A stretch of 64,000 nucleotides of DNA from Streptomyces sp. HNM0575 (GTDB lineage Bacteria; Actinomycetota; Actinomycetes; Streptomycetales; Streptomycetaceae), in assembly GCF_012726265.1 (NCBI RefSeq), contig NZ_JAASAG010000007.1:124001-188000 (forward strand). The letters are read 5' to 3'. Numbering within the stretch: position 1 is the first letter of the stretch; each line of letters opens with the position of its first letter. The notes beneath the pieces are model-generated. The model had not been told where the DNA came from and made no database searches. It worked only from the letters and a program-made list of their open reading frames with translations. Both the position numbers and the translations under genes were made by a program. Shown piece by piece: positions 51,974-61,207 of this stretch.

Positions 51974-54900
51974 GTGACCGACCAGCCGTTCACTCATCTT
52001 CACGTGCACACTCAGTATTCGCTGCTGGACGGCGCGGCGCGGCTGAAGGACATGTTCAAGGCCTGCGGCCAGATGGGCATGTCGCACATCGCGATGACCG
52101 ACCACGGCAACCTGCACGGGGCCTACGACTTCTTCCACCAGGCCCAGGACGCCGGCATCACGCCGATCATGGGCATCGAAGCGTATGTCGCGCCGGACCA
52201 CCGGCGGAACATGCGCCCGGTCAAGTGGGGCACACCGCACCAGAAGCGCGACGACGTCTCGGGTAACGGCGCGTACACGCACATGACCATGTGGGCGCGC
52301 GACAAGGAGGGCCTGCACAACCTCTACCGCGCGCAGTCCCGCGCCGGCCTGGAGGGCTTCTTCCGCAAGCCCCGCATGGACCGCGAGCTGCTCGCCGAGT
52401 ATGCGAAAGGGATGATGGCCACCACCGGCTGCCCCTCCGGCGAGGTGAGCACCAAGATCCGGCTCGGTCAGCTGGAGGAGGCCGTCGAGGCCGCCGGGGA
52501 GTTCCAGGACATCTTCGGCAAGGAGAACTTCTTCGTCGAGCTGATGGACCACGGCATCGACATCGACAAGCGTGCGCGGGACGGCCTGGAAGAGGTGGCC
52601 AGGCGGATCGACGCCCCGTTCGTCGTCACCAACGACTCGCACTACACCTACGAGCACGAGTCCTCGGCGCACGACACCCTGCTGTGCATCCAGACCGGCA
52701 GCAATCTCTCCGACCCGGACCGCTTCAGCTTCGACGGCGCGGGCTACTACATCAAGTCGGCCGAGGAGATGTATGCCATCGACTCCTCGGACGTCTGGCA
52801 GCAGGGCTGCCGCAACACGCAGCTGCTCATCGCCGAACGGGTCGACGCCACGGGCATGTTCGAGCCGCAGAACCTGATGCCCCGTTTCGACGTGCCCGAG
52901 GGGTACGACGAGGTGTCGTGGTTCAAGGAGGAGGTCAAGCGGGGCATGGCCCGCCGTTACCCGGGCGGCGTCCCCCAGGACCGCCAGGAGCTCGTCGAGT
53001 ACGAGATGGACGTCATCATCTCGATGGGCTTCCCCGGGTACTTCCTCGTCGTCGCCGACTTCATCAACTGGGCCAAGGACAACGGCATCGCGGTCGGTCC
53101 CGGCCGCGGCTCGGCCGCCGGCTCGATCGCCTCCTACGCGCTGGGCATCACCGACCTCGACCCGATCACCCACGGACTGATCTTCGAGCGGTTCCTCAAC
53201 CCCGAGCGCCTCACCATGCCCGACGTCGACATCGACTTCGACGAGCGCAGGCGCGGCGATGTGATCCGCTACGTGACGGAGAAGTACGGCGCCGACAAGG
53301 TCGCCATGATCGGCACGTACGGCACGATCAAGGCGAAGAACGCGATCAAGGACTCGGCCCGCGTGCTGGGTTACCCGTACGCGATGGGCGACAGGATCAC
53401 CAAGGCGATGCCCGCCGACGTCCTCGGCAAGGGCATCCCGCTCTCCGGCATCACCGACAAGGACCACCCGCGCTACAGCGAGGCGGGCGAGATCCGCTCG
53501 ATGTACGAGAACGAGCCGGACGTCACCAAGGTGATCGACGCCGCCCGCGGCATCGAGGGCCTGGTGCGGCAGATGGGCGTGCACGCCGCGGGCGTGATCA
53601 TGTCCAGCGAGAAGCTGATCGACCACGTGCCGGTGTTCTCGCCGAAGAACGACGGAGTCGTCGTCACGCAGTGGGACTACCCGAGCTGCGAGGCGCTGGG
53701 CCTGCTGAAGATGGACTTCCTCGGCCTGCGCAACCTGACGATCATGGACGACGCGGTCAAGATGATCCGCAAGAACAAGGACGTCGACCTCAGCCTGCTC
53801 GACCTGCCGCTGGACGACGAGAAGACCTTCGAACTGCTCTGCCGGGGCGACACGTTGGGCGTCTTCCAGTTCGACGGCGGTCCCATGCGCTCCCTGCTGC
53901 GCATGATGAAGCCCGACAACTTCGAGGACATCTCCGCCGTCTCGGCGCTCTACCGGCCCGGCCCGATGGGCATGAACAGCCACATCAACTACGCGCTGCG
54001 CAAGAACGGCCAGCAGGAGATCACTCCGATCCACCCTGAGCTGGAGGAGCCGCTCAAAGAGGTCCTCGACATCACCCACGGCCTGATCGTCTATCAGGAG
54101 CAGGTGCAGAAGGCCGCGCAGGTGCTCGCCGGGTACTCGCTGGGCCAGGCCGACCTGCTGCGCCGCGCGATGGGCAAGAAGAAGAAGGAGGTTCTCGACA
54201 AGGAGTTCGTGAACTTCCAGAAGGGCATGCGCGACAACGGCTACTCGGACGATGCCATCCAGGCCGTCTGGGACGTGCTGGTGCCCTTCGCCGGATACGC
54301 CTTCAACAAGGCGCACTCCTCCGCGTACGGCCTCGTGACGTACTGGACGGCGTACCTCAAGGCCAACTACCCCGCGGAGTACATGTCGGCGCTGCTCACC
54401 TCGGTGCGCGACGACAAGGACAAGTCGGCGGTGTATCTCAACGAGTGCCGCAAGATGGGCATCAAGGTCCTCCCGCCGGACGTCAACGAGTCGGAGGCCA
54501 ACTTCACCTCGCGCGACGACCAGACCATCGTCTTCGGCCTCACGGCGGTGCGGAACGTCGGGCAGAACGTCGTGGACTCGATCGTCAAGTGCCGCAAGGC
54601 GAAGGGGAAGTACGCCTCCTTCCCGGACTTCCTCGACAAGGTCGAGGCGGTCGTGTGCAACAAGCGCACCGTCGAATCGCTCATCAAGGCGGGCGCGTTC
54701 GACGAGATGGGCCACACGCGCAAGGGCCTGACCGCCCAGTTCGAGCCGATGATCGACAACGTGGTGCAGGTCAAACGCAAGGAGGCCGAGGGCCAGTTCG
54801 ACCTCTTCGGGGACCTCGGCGGCGACGACGGCGAGGACACTCCGGGTTTCGGACTGGACGTCACCTTCTCCGAGGAGGAATGGGAGAAGACGTATCTCCT

Positions 54901-55516
54901 CGCCCAGGAGCGGGAGATGCTCGGTCTCTACGTCTCCGACCACCCGCTCTTCGGCCTGGAGCACGTGCTCGACGAGAAGGCGGACGCCGCGATCGCCCAG
55001 CTCACCGGCGGTGAGCACTCGGACGGCGCGATCGTCACCATCGGCGGCATCATCTCCGGGCTCCAGCGCAAGATGACCAAGCAGGGCAACGCGTGGGCAA
55101 TCGCCACCGTCGAGGACCTGGCGGGCTCGATCGACTGCATGTTCTTCCCGGCGACGTATCAGCTGGTCTCCACCCAACTCGTCGAGGACGCCGTGGTCTT
55201 CATAAAGGGACGGCTGGACAAGCGCGAGGACGTGCCGAGGCTGGTCGCGATGGAGCTGATGATCCCCGACCTGAGCGAGGCCTCCGCCAGCGCGCCCGTG
55301 ACGATCACCATCCCGACCGTGAAGATCACCCCGCCGCTGGTGGAGAAGCTCGGCGAAGTCCTCACCCACCACCGGGGTTCGAGCGAGGTGCGGGTGCGGT
55401 TGCAGGGGGCCCGCAAGACCACCGTGCTGCGGCTGGACAAGCACCGGGTGACGCCCGCGCCGGCGCTCTTCGGCGATCTCAAGGAGCTGCTCGGGCCGTC
55501 CTGCATGGCGGGCTGA
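51974..55516 (+). CDS. dnaE: Replicative DNA polymerase III alpha subunit
   Basis: DnaE (DnaE1 type) is the catalytic subunit of the replicative polymerase. The 1180-aa protein begins with the PHP domain (FTHLHVHTQYSLLDG, then MTDHGNLHG, about residues 5-50), followed by polymerase motifs GPGRGSAAGSIASYALGI and MPDVDIDFDERRR (catalytic Asp residues, about 415-425). The helix-hairpin-helix region follows, then the OB-fold domain near 1010-1080 and a C-terminal tau-binding region. GTG 51974 has GGAGGTG 10 nt upstream and starts the PHP domain at its usual place. A damage-type promoter precedes it. Confidence 0.98.
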   Translation: MTDQPFTHLHVHTQYSLLDGAARLKDMFKACGQMGMSHIAMTDHGNLHGAYDFFHQAQDAGITPIMGIEAYVAPDHRRNMRPVKWGTPHQKRDDVSGNGAYTHMTMWARDKEGLHNLYRAQSRAGLEGFFRKPRMDRELLAEYAKGMMATTGCPSGEVSTKIRLGQLEEAVEAAGEFQDIFGKENFFVELMDHGIDIDKRARDGLEEVARRIDAPFVVTNDSHYTYEHESSAHDTLLCIQTGSNLSDPDRFSFDGAGYYIKSAEEMYAIDSSDVWQQGCRNTQLLIAERVDATGMFEPQNLMPRFDVPEGYDEVSWFKEEVKRGMARRYPGGVPQDRQELVEYEMDVIISMGFPGYFLVVADFINWAKDNGIAVGPGRGSAAGSIASYALGITDLDPITHGLIFERFLNPERLTMPDVDIDFDERRRGDVIRYVTEKYGADKVAMIGTYGTIKAKNAIKDSARVLGYPYAMGDRITKAMPADVLGKGIPLSGITDKDHPRYSEAGEIRSMYENEPDVTKVIDAARGIEGLVRQMGVHAAGVIMSSEKLIDHVPVFSPKNDGVVVTQWDYPSCEALGLLKMDFLGLRNLTIMDDAVKMIRKNKDVDLSLLDLPLDDEKTFELLCRGDTLGVFQFDGGPMRSLLRMMKPDNFEDISAVSALYRPGPMGMNSHINYALRKNGQQEITPIHPELEEPLKEVLDITHGLIVYQEQVQKAAQVLAGYSLGQADLLRRAMGKKKKEVLDKEFVNFQKGMRDNGYSDDAIQAVWDVLVPFAGYAFNKAHSSAYGLVTYWTAYLKANYPAEYMSALLTSVRDDKDKSAVYLNECRKMGIKVLPPDVNESEANFTSRDDQTIVFGLTAVRNVGQNVVDSIVKCRKAKGKYASFPDFLDKVEAVVCNKRTVESLIKAGAFDEMGHTRKGLTAQFEPMIDNVVQVKRKEAEGQFDLFGDLGGDDGEDTPGFGLDVTFSEEEWEKTYLLAQEREMLGLYVSDHPLFGLEHVLDEKADAAIAQLTGGEHSDGAIVTIGGIISGLQRKMTKQGNAWAIATVEDLAGSIDCMFFPATYQLVSTQLVEDAVVFIKGRLDKREDVPRLVAMELMIPDLSEASASAPVTITIPTVKITPPLVEKLGEVLTHHRGSSEVRVRLQGARKTTVLRLDKHRVTPAPALFGDLKELLGPSCMAG

Positions 55517-55829
55517 CGGGGTCCGGCGGGTCCGGCGGGGTCTGACAGGGTCCGTGGGCCTGACGGGTCCGACGGGGCTGGTTCATCGGAGGCGAAGGGC
55601 CGGGGGTCTCAACTCCCGCCCGTGGCGGGGCCGTTCGGGGCTCGCCTGACCGTACGGACGTGCTGCCCGTGCCCGACTGCTGGGCCCGCGCCCGGACTTC
55701 CCGTACCCGTACATGGGGGTGGGCGGCCCCGGGGCTGGGGCCGCCCACTCCTTCATAAGCGCCGACGTGCGGTGCCCAAGGGCACAGGTGAATCAAACGG
55801 ATTCTTCTCGACCTCTGCGCCAGGCAGGG
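55517..55829. other. 313-nt gene-free region after dnaE
   Basis: Begins with a run of related GGGTCCGGCGG and GGGTCTGACGG units (about 55518-55580), likely slipped repeats, and contains the hairpin at 55719-55748. No gene seen. Confidence 0.5.
55719..55748. terminator. Hairpin between dnaE and the 58-aa gene
   Basis: A perfect 12-bp stem (GTGGGCGGCCCC with GGGGCCGCCCAC) and 6-nt loop lies between convergent genes, so it can act on both. Confidence 0.8.
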
Positions 55830-56006
55830 TCAGTTGTGTCCGAAGCGCCGCTGGTGCTTGCGGGCGACGTCGGCAGGGCTGACGTTTCTGCCCTGCGACG
55901 GACGCGACGGCTGGCCCTCCGATGAGCCGCTCTCGGGCCTGCTCTGGTCGCCCTCGCCGCTGCCGGCTTTCTTCTGACTGCGTTCCTGATTCCTGCCCTT
56001 GGCCAT
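55830..56006 (-). CDS. Small basic disordered protein, 58 aa
   Basis: MAKGRNQERSQKKAG begins a 58-aa, highly polar protein rich in Gln, Ser, Gly, Arg and Lys, ending in SPADVARKHQRRFGHN. No fold or family is recognised. The start is supported by AGGAGGC 7 nt before ATG 56006; the longer frame to 56087 lacks a site. The clear ribosome site and polar composition argue that it is real. Confidence 0.7.
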   Translation of the reverse strand: MAKGRNQERSQKKAGSGEGDQSRPESGSSEGQPSRPSQGRNVSPADVARKHQRRFGHN

Positions 56007-56228
56007 GATCGCCTCCTGGTGACCGTTGAACTCTGGGCCGAAATCAGCCTGGCACGGGGGTATGAAGCGCGCATGTCGGACAATCACCGTGAGTGAGGCG
56101 GTTCTTCGCGCTGTTGCGCGCCCACCGCATGTGTGCCGCCACGCCGATGATCGTGCCCGGCCGGTGAGCCCTGTACGGTCGGGCAGACTCGAAGGCGAAA
56201 CGCACGACCCCGGTTCCGGCCGCGGTCA

Positions 56229-57746
56229 GTGACCGAGAGTGGGTGGATCGTGGACCGCTGCGTCGTTCTGGTGGATGCCGGATACCTGTTGGGCGCCGCC
56301 GCGAGTCTGCTGGCGGGGGAGCCGATGCGCTCCCAGATCAGCGTGGATCACGCGGCGCTGATCCGCGGGCTGCGGGAGCGGGCGGAGGCCGACACCGGGT
56401 GCGATCTCCTGCGGATCTACTGGTTCGACGGCGCCCCGGACCGGGTGCCGCAGCCGGAGCACCGCCGGCTCCGCGTGATGCCGCGTGTGACCGTACGGCT
56501 CGGCGCCCTCACCAGAAGCGACGGCCGCTGGGCCCAGAAGGGCGTCGACGCGGCGATGCACGCGGAGCTGACGGAACTGGCCCGTAATCGCGCCTGTTCC
56601 GACATCGTCCTCGTCACCGGCGACGGGGATCTGCTCCCGGGGCTGATGTCCGCCAAGGAGCACGGGGTCGCCGTGCACCTGTGGGCCGTACAGGCCGCGG
56701 ACGGCGACTACAACCAGTCCGAGGACCTCGTGGCGGAGGCCGACGAGCGCCGGGTCCTGGACCGCAGCTGGATCACCGGAGCGGTACGCGCCACGGAACC
56801 GTCCGGCGCGTACCACCCGCAGTCCGCCTCCCGCCCGGAGATCGCCGCGATCCTCTCCGCACCGCTTCCCGAGGCCGCCAAGAACGGCAACGGGCCGCCC
56901 GTCCCGCCCTCCGTCGCGGCCGGCGGCCCCGGCTCCGCATCCGGCGGCTCCGTGCCGGGCGGCTCCGTTTCGTCCGCTTCCGGGACCACGGCCGACAGCC
57001 CCGAGGCGGCCCCCGCCGAGGGCGACGAGGAGGACCCGTCCGCGGCGGCCGGCAAGAGCGCCACCGGAGTGCCCACCCCCAAGGATCTGGCCGGACTCGG
57101 GCGCCTCGCGCAGCCCCCGCAGCAGGGCCACGGCGGCCCGTCGTCGGCGACGCTGCGCTGGTCGTCGGAGCGCGGCTGGGTGGAGCGGGGAACTCCCGGG
57201 GAGACGCCGGAGGTCGCCGCGCTGCCGATGCTGGCGCAGCTGACGACGGCCGAGCAGCGCTGGGCCGACCGCGAGGAGGACATCACCGCGGTCAGCGGCG
57301 ACCCGTTCGAGGTCGGCCAGGTCTTCGCGCGGCGGTGGCTGGAGCGGCTGGGCTCCCCGGCACATGTGCAGACGCTGGCGCGCGAGTATCCGCGCATCCC
57401 GCACCGCATCGACGGCGAGCTGCTGCGTTACGCGGCACGGTTCGGGCTGCTCGCGCACAAGGACGACCAGATCGACGAGCACGACCGCTACGCGATCCGC
57501 GCGGGCTTCTGGCGCGAGGTCGACGCCCCGGTGGCCGGGCAGGCAGCGCCGGAAGGGCAGCCGGGCCAGCCCGGCCAGCCGGGTCAGCCGGGCCAGGCAG
57601 GGCAACCAGGGCAGAGCGTGCAGACGGCTCCGGCGGGGCAGGCGGGGCAGACCGACCAGCCCGGCCAGACAGGACAGAGCGCTCAGGCCGGGCAGAGCGG
57701 GCAGAGCGACGCCCCAGGCGAGGACGCCTCCGTCGCCGACCAGTGA
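56229..57746 (+). CDS. NYN-domain (PIN-like) RNase-type protein with collagen-like tail
   Basis: A 505-aa protein. The NYN domain fills about residues 8-170: VVLVDAGYLLGA, YWFDGAP, KGVDAAMHAEL and IVLVTGDGDLLPGLMSAKEHGV are the acidic metal-binding strands of the family, which acts on RNA. A Pro/Ser/Gly linker and a helical region near 340-430 (AREYPRIPHRIDGELLRYAARFGLLAHKDDQIDEHDRYAIRAGFW) follow. The last ~65 residues are (G-Q-P)n, GQPGQPGQPGQ and TGQSGQ units, collagen-like. GTG 56229 is the frame's first start; a GTG at the VDRCVV point (56250) is also possible. Confidence 0.85.
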   Translation: MTESGWIVDRCVVLVDAGYLLGAAASLLAGEPMRSQISVDHAALIRGLRERAEADTGCDLLRIYWFDGAPDRVPQPEHRRLRVMPRVTVRLGALTRSDGRWAQKGVDAAMHAELTELARNRACSDIVLVTGDGDLLPGLMSAKEHGVAVHLWAVQAADGDYNQSEDLVAEADERRVLDRSWITGAVRATEPSGAYHPQSASRPEIAAILSAPLPEAAKNGNGPPVPPSVAAGGPGSASGGSVPGGSVSSASGTTADSPEAAPAEGDEEDPSAAAGKSATGVPTPKDLAGLGRLAQPPQQGHGGPSSATLRWSSERGWVERGTPGETPEVAALPMLAQLTTAEQRWADREEDITAVSGDPFEVGQVFARRWLERLGSPAHVQTLAREYPRIPHRIDGELLRYAARFGLLAHKDDQIDEHDRYAIRAGFWREVDAPVAGQAAPEGQPGQPGQPGQPGQAGQPGQSVQTAPAGQAGQTDQPGQTGQSAQAGQSGQSDAPGEDASVADQ

Positions 57747-57761
57747 CGCCGGGGCCCTCAT

Positions 57762-57802
57762 ACGGACCGGGGCCTTCGTACGGACCGGGGCCTTCATACG
57801 GA
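57762..57802 (+). repeat. Tandem 18-bp repeat upstream of the ABC exporter
   Basis: TACGGACCGGGGCCTTC(G/A) occurs at 57762-57779 and 57780-57797 with partial copies on both sides (57750 and 57798). It lies in the 106-nt gap after the NYN gene. Role unknown. Confidence 0.7.
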
Positions 57803-57808
57803 AACGAC

Positions 57809-57844
57809 CCTTCCGGAAGGGCCGCGGACGCCGGAGCGTAGGCT
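57809..57844 (+). promoter_or_regulatory. Leaderless-type promoter of ABC exporter with palindromic operator
   Basis: The perfect 14-bp palindrome CCCTTCCGGAAGGG (57809-57822) covers the place expected for a -35 box. TAGGCT (57839-57844) is a -10 box 8 nt before GTG 57853. A bound dimer there would block transcription. Confidence 0.5.
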
Positions 57845-57852
57845 CGACGCTC

Positions 57853-58947
57853 GTGGGAACCGGCACACGGCAGCAGACGGCGGAGAGCGTACATACGCCG
57901 ACCCGGACCGCTGTGCGCATAGCGGACCTGGTCAAGACGTATCCCGCCGGGCGGCGCCGGTACGCCGGATTCCCCCTGAACCTGCTGCGCACCTCCCACG
58001 GGGCGGCGGGCGCCCGGGACGGCTCGGCTGCCTCCGGCACCGCGGGCGTACGGGCCTGCGACGGGATCACCCTCGATGTGCGCCAGGGCGAGATCTTCGG
58101 GCTGCTCGGCCCGAACGGCGCCGGCAAGTCCACCGTCGTACGGCAGCTGACCGGTCTGATGCGGCCCGATTCCGGCACCGTCGAGGTGCTCGGGCACGAT
58201 CTGGTGCGGCATCCGGAGCGTGCCGCGCGGATCCTCGCGCACCTGGGCCAGGAGTCCGGCGCGCTCGACGAGTTGACCGTCGCCCTCGCCGCCGAGACGA
58301 CCGGACGGCTGCGCGGCCTCGACGTCGCGGCGGCCCGCCGCGAGCGCGACGACGTACTGGACGAGCTGGGGCTGACCGCGCTCGCGGGCCGTCCGCTCAG
58401 GAAGCTCTCCGGGGGGCAGCGGCGGCTGGCGTGCGTCGCGTCGGCGCTGATGGGGGAGCGTCCGCTGCTCGTACTGGACGAGCCCACGACCGGGATGGAC
58501 CCCGTCGCGCGTCGTGCCGTGTGGTCTGCCGTGGAGCGCAGGCGTACGGAGCGCGGAGCGACGGTCGTACTGGTCACGCACAACGTCATGGAGGCCGAGA
58601 CCGTGCTCGACCGGGTCGCCGTACTGGACCGCGGGCGGGTCATCGCCTGCGACACCCCGGGCGGTCTGAAGTCCCTCGTCGGCGGCGACGTACGGCTCGA
58701 ACTGGTCTGGCGCGACCGCCCGCCCCTCGACGTGCCGAAGGTCGCGGACCTCGCCGGCCGTGCCACGGTCTCCGGGCGGCGGTGGACGCTGCGGCTGGCG
58801 CCCGGGGCGGCACGCGCCGCGGTCGACGCCGTCACCGACGGGCCCGCGTTCGCCGCTCTCGACGACTTCTCACTGGCCACGCCCAGCCTGGAGGACGTGT
58901 ATCTCGCGCTGGGCGGCGGCAGCGGCGAAGGGCTGGTGAAGGCATGA
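57853..58947 (+). CDS. ABC transporter ATP-binding protein (ABC-2 exporter type)
   Basis: A 364-aa ATPase. Walker A is LGPNGAGKST, signature LSGGQRR, Walker B LLVLDEPTTGMD and H-loop VTHNVMEAE, all intact. VLDRVAVLDRGRVIACDTPGGLKSLV and the C-terminal DUF4162-like tail fit daunorubicin- or lipid-exporter ATPases. A Gly/Ala insertion after LKTYPAGRR is unusual. GTG 57853 is chosen from the leaderless-type promoter. The ATGA overlap joins it to the permease. Confidence 0.94.
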   Translation: MGTGTRQQTAESVHTPTRTAVRIADLVKTYPAGRRRYAGFPLNLLRTSHGAAGARDGSAASGTAGVRACDGITLDVRQGEIFGLLGPNGAGKSTVVRQLTGLMRPDSGTVEVLGHDLVRHPERAARILAHLGQESGALDELTVALAAETTGRLRGLDVAAARRERDDVLDELGLTALAGRPLRKLSGGQRRLACVASALMGERPLLVLDEPTTGMDPVARRAVWSAVERRRTERGATVVLVTHNVMEAETVLDRVAVLDRGRVIACDTPGGLKSLVGGDVRLELVWRDRPPLDVPKVADLAGRATVSGRRWTLRLAPGAARAAVDAVTDGPAFAALDDFSLATPSLEDVYLALGGGSGEGLVKA

Positions 58948-59903
58948 GTACGGCCGCGTCGGCACGGGCCGCGAAGTCCGCCGGGTCCGCCCTGCCGGCG
59001 CAGTCCGCGCAGTCCGCGCACTCCGGACGACCGCCCGCCCCCGCGCAGGGGGCCGCGCCCGCGGACGTGGCGACGGCGGCGCGGACCGTGCGTGGGACGG
59101 AGTCGTACTCCGCCGCGGCCGGCGGCACGGCCACGGTCGCCGAGGCGCCCGCTCCACTCGCTCCCCGCGCACGCATGTGGCCCGCGCTCGCCGCCGTCTA
59201 CCGTGCGCAGCTGTCGCGCGCGCGGGTCGCCCGCGTCCCGCTGCTGTTCGTGGCGACGTTCCAGTCGCTGGGGATCATGGTGCTGATGCGGGGCGTCGTC
59301 GACGGCGGCGCCGAGTCCCGGGCCGTGGTCGCCGGTTCGACGGTCTTGGTGGTGGCGTTCGTCGCGCTGAACCTGCTGGCCCAGTACTTCGGGCAGCTGC
59401 GCGCGGGCGGCGGCCTCGACCACTACGCGACGCTGCCGGTGCCCGCGGCGGCCGTCGTGCTCGGGGCGGCGGGCGCGTACGCGTCGTTCACGGTGCCGGG
59501 AGTCGCCGTCACCGCCGTCGCGGGCGGTGTGCTGTACCAGCTGCCGCTGGGCGGGCTGTGGGTGCTGGCGGCGGTCGTACCGCTGGCGGGCGCTGCCCTC
59601 GCCGGGCTCGGCGCCGCGCTGGGACTGCTCGCTCCCAAGCCGGAGATCGCCACGCTCTGCGGTCAGCTGGGGATGTCGGCGGCGCTGCTGCTCGGGGTGC
59701 TGCCGGGGAGCCGGCTGCCGGAACCGGTGGCGCTGCTGCGCGACCTGCTGCCGTCCACCTACGGGGTCGAGGCCCTTGCCCGTGCGTTCGAGACGCAGCC
59801 CGACTGGTTCCGTGCGGCGCTGGATCTGGGCGTGTGCGCAGCAGTGGGGGTGGCGTCGCTGGCGCTGGCGACGTGGGCGTACCGGCGGGCCGCGGTCCGC
59901 TGA
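58944..59903 (+). CDS. ABC-2 type transporter permease
   Basis: A 319-aa membrane protein with six membrane helices after a ~85-residue disordered Ala/Ser/Gly-rich start (SAQSAQSAHSG repeats). The ABC-2 loop HYATLPVPAAAVVLGAAGAYASF and the RDLLPSTYGVEALARAF C-terminal motif mark the family. With the ATPase it forms an exporter; the cargo is unknown. The start overlaps the ATPase stop by 4 nt. Confidence 0.92.
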   Translation: MSTAASARAAKSAGSALPAQSAQSAHSGRPPAPAQGAAPADVATAARTVRGTESYSAAAGGTATVAEAPAPLAPRARMWPALAAVYRAQLSRARVARVPLLFVATFQSLGIMVLMRGVVDGGAESRAVVAGSTVLVVAFVALNLLAQYFGQLRAGGGLDHYATLPVPAAAVVLGAAGAYASFTVPGVAVTAVAGGVLYQLPLGGLWVLAAVVPLAGAALAGLGAALGLLAPKPEIATLCGQLGMSAALLLGVLPGSRLPEPVALLRDLLPSTYGVEALARAFETQPDWFRAALDLGVCAAVGVASLALATWAYRRAAVR

Positions 59904-60229
59904 GGGCGGGCCCGCGGAGCCCCGCGGAGATCCTGCCGAGCACGGTGCGGACGTCCCGCCGAGCCCCCGCCGACATCGCGCAGGCCTCCCGCCGATGCCC
60001 GGTTGATTCCAGGACGACGCCCGAACGACGCCCGAATGGGGTCCGGACCGAATGGGGCCCGGACGGAGGGCGAGCAGCGCCTCACCGGAACCCGGCGGGA
60101 TTCTGACCAGCGGCTACCGGGATCCGGGCCGTTCCCGGCGCAGCAAGGGCCGCGGCAGACGCCCGTACGAGTCGGAGCCATCTGCCGCCCGCCGCCCGAA
60201 CTGGTGCCCGGAACTGGCACGATGGCGTC
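59904..60229. other. 326-nt gene-free region after the exporter
   Basis: Holds repeated CGACGCCCGAA and GAATGGGGTCCGGAC / GAATGGGGCCCGGAC units near 60010-60070, with no gene seen. CACGAT (60219-60224) just before the next GTG may be a weak leaderless -10 box. Confidence 0.45.
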
Positions 60230-61114
60230 GTGACCGCACCAACGCCTTCCTCACCCGACCCCGACCACTCGCGTCGCTCCTCCCGCTCCCGCCAGGGCAA
60301 CGGCGGCCGGCGCGGCAGCGGACAGCAGCCGGGCTCCCACCGGCGCGGCGACCCCGCGGGCGGCGATCAGGCCGCGTCCGCGTACGGACCGGACGGTCCC
60401 GCACACGAGGGGCCCGGTGCGTACGGCAGTCACGGTGCGTACGGGCATCCCGGGGGACACCCGGGTCAGGACCCGGCTCACGGAGCGGCACAGGACCCGG
60501 CTTACGGTCCGGCTCAGGACCCGGCTCACGCGGAGTATCCGGAGGGCCCGGAGTACGCAGACGACGGCGAACGTGCCGATGTCCGCGGTGAGGTCCGCAC
60601 CGGCGCGCTGTGCGCGCTCCTCGTGCTCGTGCTCGGAGTCGGGCTCGGCCTGCTGTGGTGGTGGCTCGCACCGCGGGTGCCGCTCGTCAAAGTCGACGGC
60701 GGCGTCTTCCTCAAGGACCCGGAGGGCGAGGAGGCGATCGGGGCCGACGGCACCTTCGTGCTGCTCGCGCTCGGATTCGGCCTGGTGACCGGCCTGGTGG
60801 CCTTCCTGCGCAGCCGGGCAGGCGGCATCGGGATCGTGATCGGGCTCGCGGTGGGCGCGCTGCTGGGGTCCGTACTGGCGTGGCAGCTCGGTGTGCTGCT
60901 GGGGCCGTCCAGCGATCTGGCCGCCTCGGCGAAGGCGGCCGGCACGAACAAGACCTTCGACGGACCGCTGAAGCTTCAGGCCAAGGGCGCGCTGCTGGCC
61001 TGGCCGTTCATCGCGCTCACGACGCATCTGCTGCTGATGGCCGCCTTCGGGCACCGGGATCCGGAGCCCGGGGCGCCGCTGCCGCCCGACGGTGGAGACC
61101 GGCAGCACTGGTGA
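60230..61114 (+). CDS. Conserved multi-pass membrane protein with disordered N-terminus
   Basis: A 294-aa protein. The first ~115 residues are disordered and Gly/Pro/His-rich (PAHGAAQDPAYGPAQDPAH repeats). Four membrane helices follow (about 125-147, 175-195, 203-225 and 260-278). The VKVDGGVFLKDPEGEEAIGADGTF loop between helices 1 and 2 is the best marker. It looks like a conserved Streptomyces membrane protein, possibly DUF2567; I am not certain. Function unknown. Confidence 0.8.
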   Translation: MTAPTPSSPDPDHSRRSSRSRQGNGGRRGSGQQPGSHRRGDPAGGDQAASAYGPDGPAHEGPGAYGSHGAYGHPGGHPGQDPAHGAAQDPAYGPAQDPAHAEYPEGPEYADDGERADVRGEVRTGALCALLVLVLGVGLGLLWWWLAPRVPLVKVDGGVFLKDPEGEEAIGADGTFVLLALGFGLVTGLVAFLRSRAGGIGIVIGLAVGALLGSVLAWQLGVLLGPSSDLAASAKAAGTNKTFDGPLKLQAKGALLAWPFIALTTHLLLMAAFGHRDPEPGAPLPPDGGDRQHW

Positions 61115-61120
61115 GCGGCC

Positions 61121-61148
61121 CCGTACCCGGGGGCTGCCCCGGGTACGG
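61121..61148. terminator. Bidirectional hairpin before the YbaK gene
   Basis: A perfect 12-bp stem, CCGTACCCGGGG with CCCCGGGTACGG, and a GCTG tetraloop lies between convergent genes (7 nt after the first stop). Confidence 0.88.
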
Positions 61149-61207
61149 CACAGGCACCGCTACCGCGCGGGCACTCACGCACCGGGTTTTCACGCGACCG
61201 GCGCCTC

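Noticed and set aside
51662..55444. 1260-aa minus-strand frame opposite dnaE
   Set aside because: Mirror of dnaE codons; no recognisable domain, while dnaE is certain.
56226..59423. 1065-aa minus-strand frame opposite the NYN and ABC genes
   Set aside because: Ala/Arg/Ser-rich shadow without motifs.
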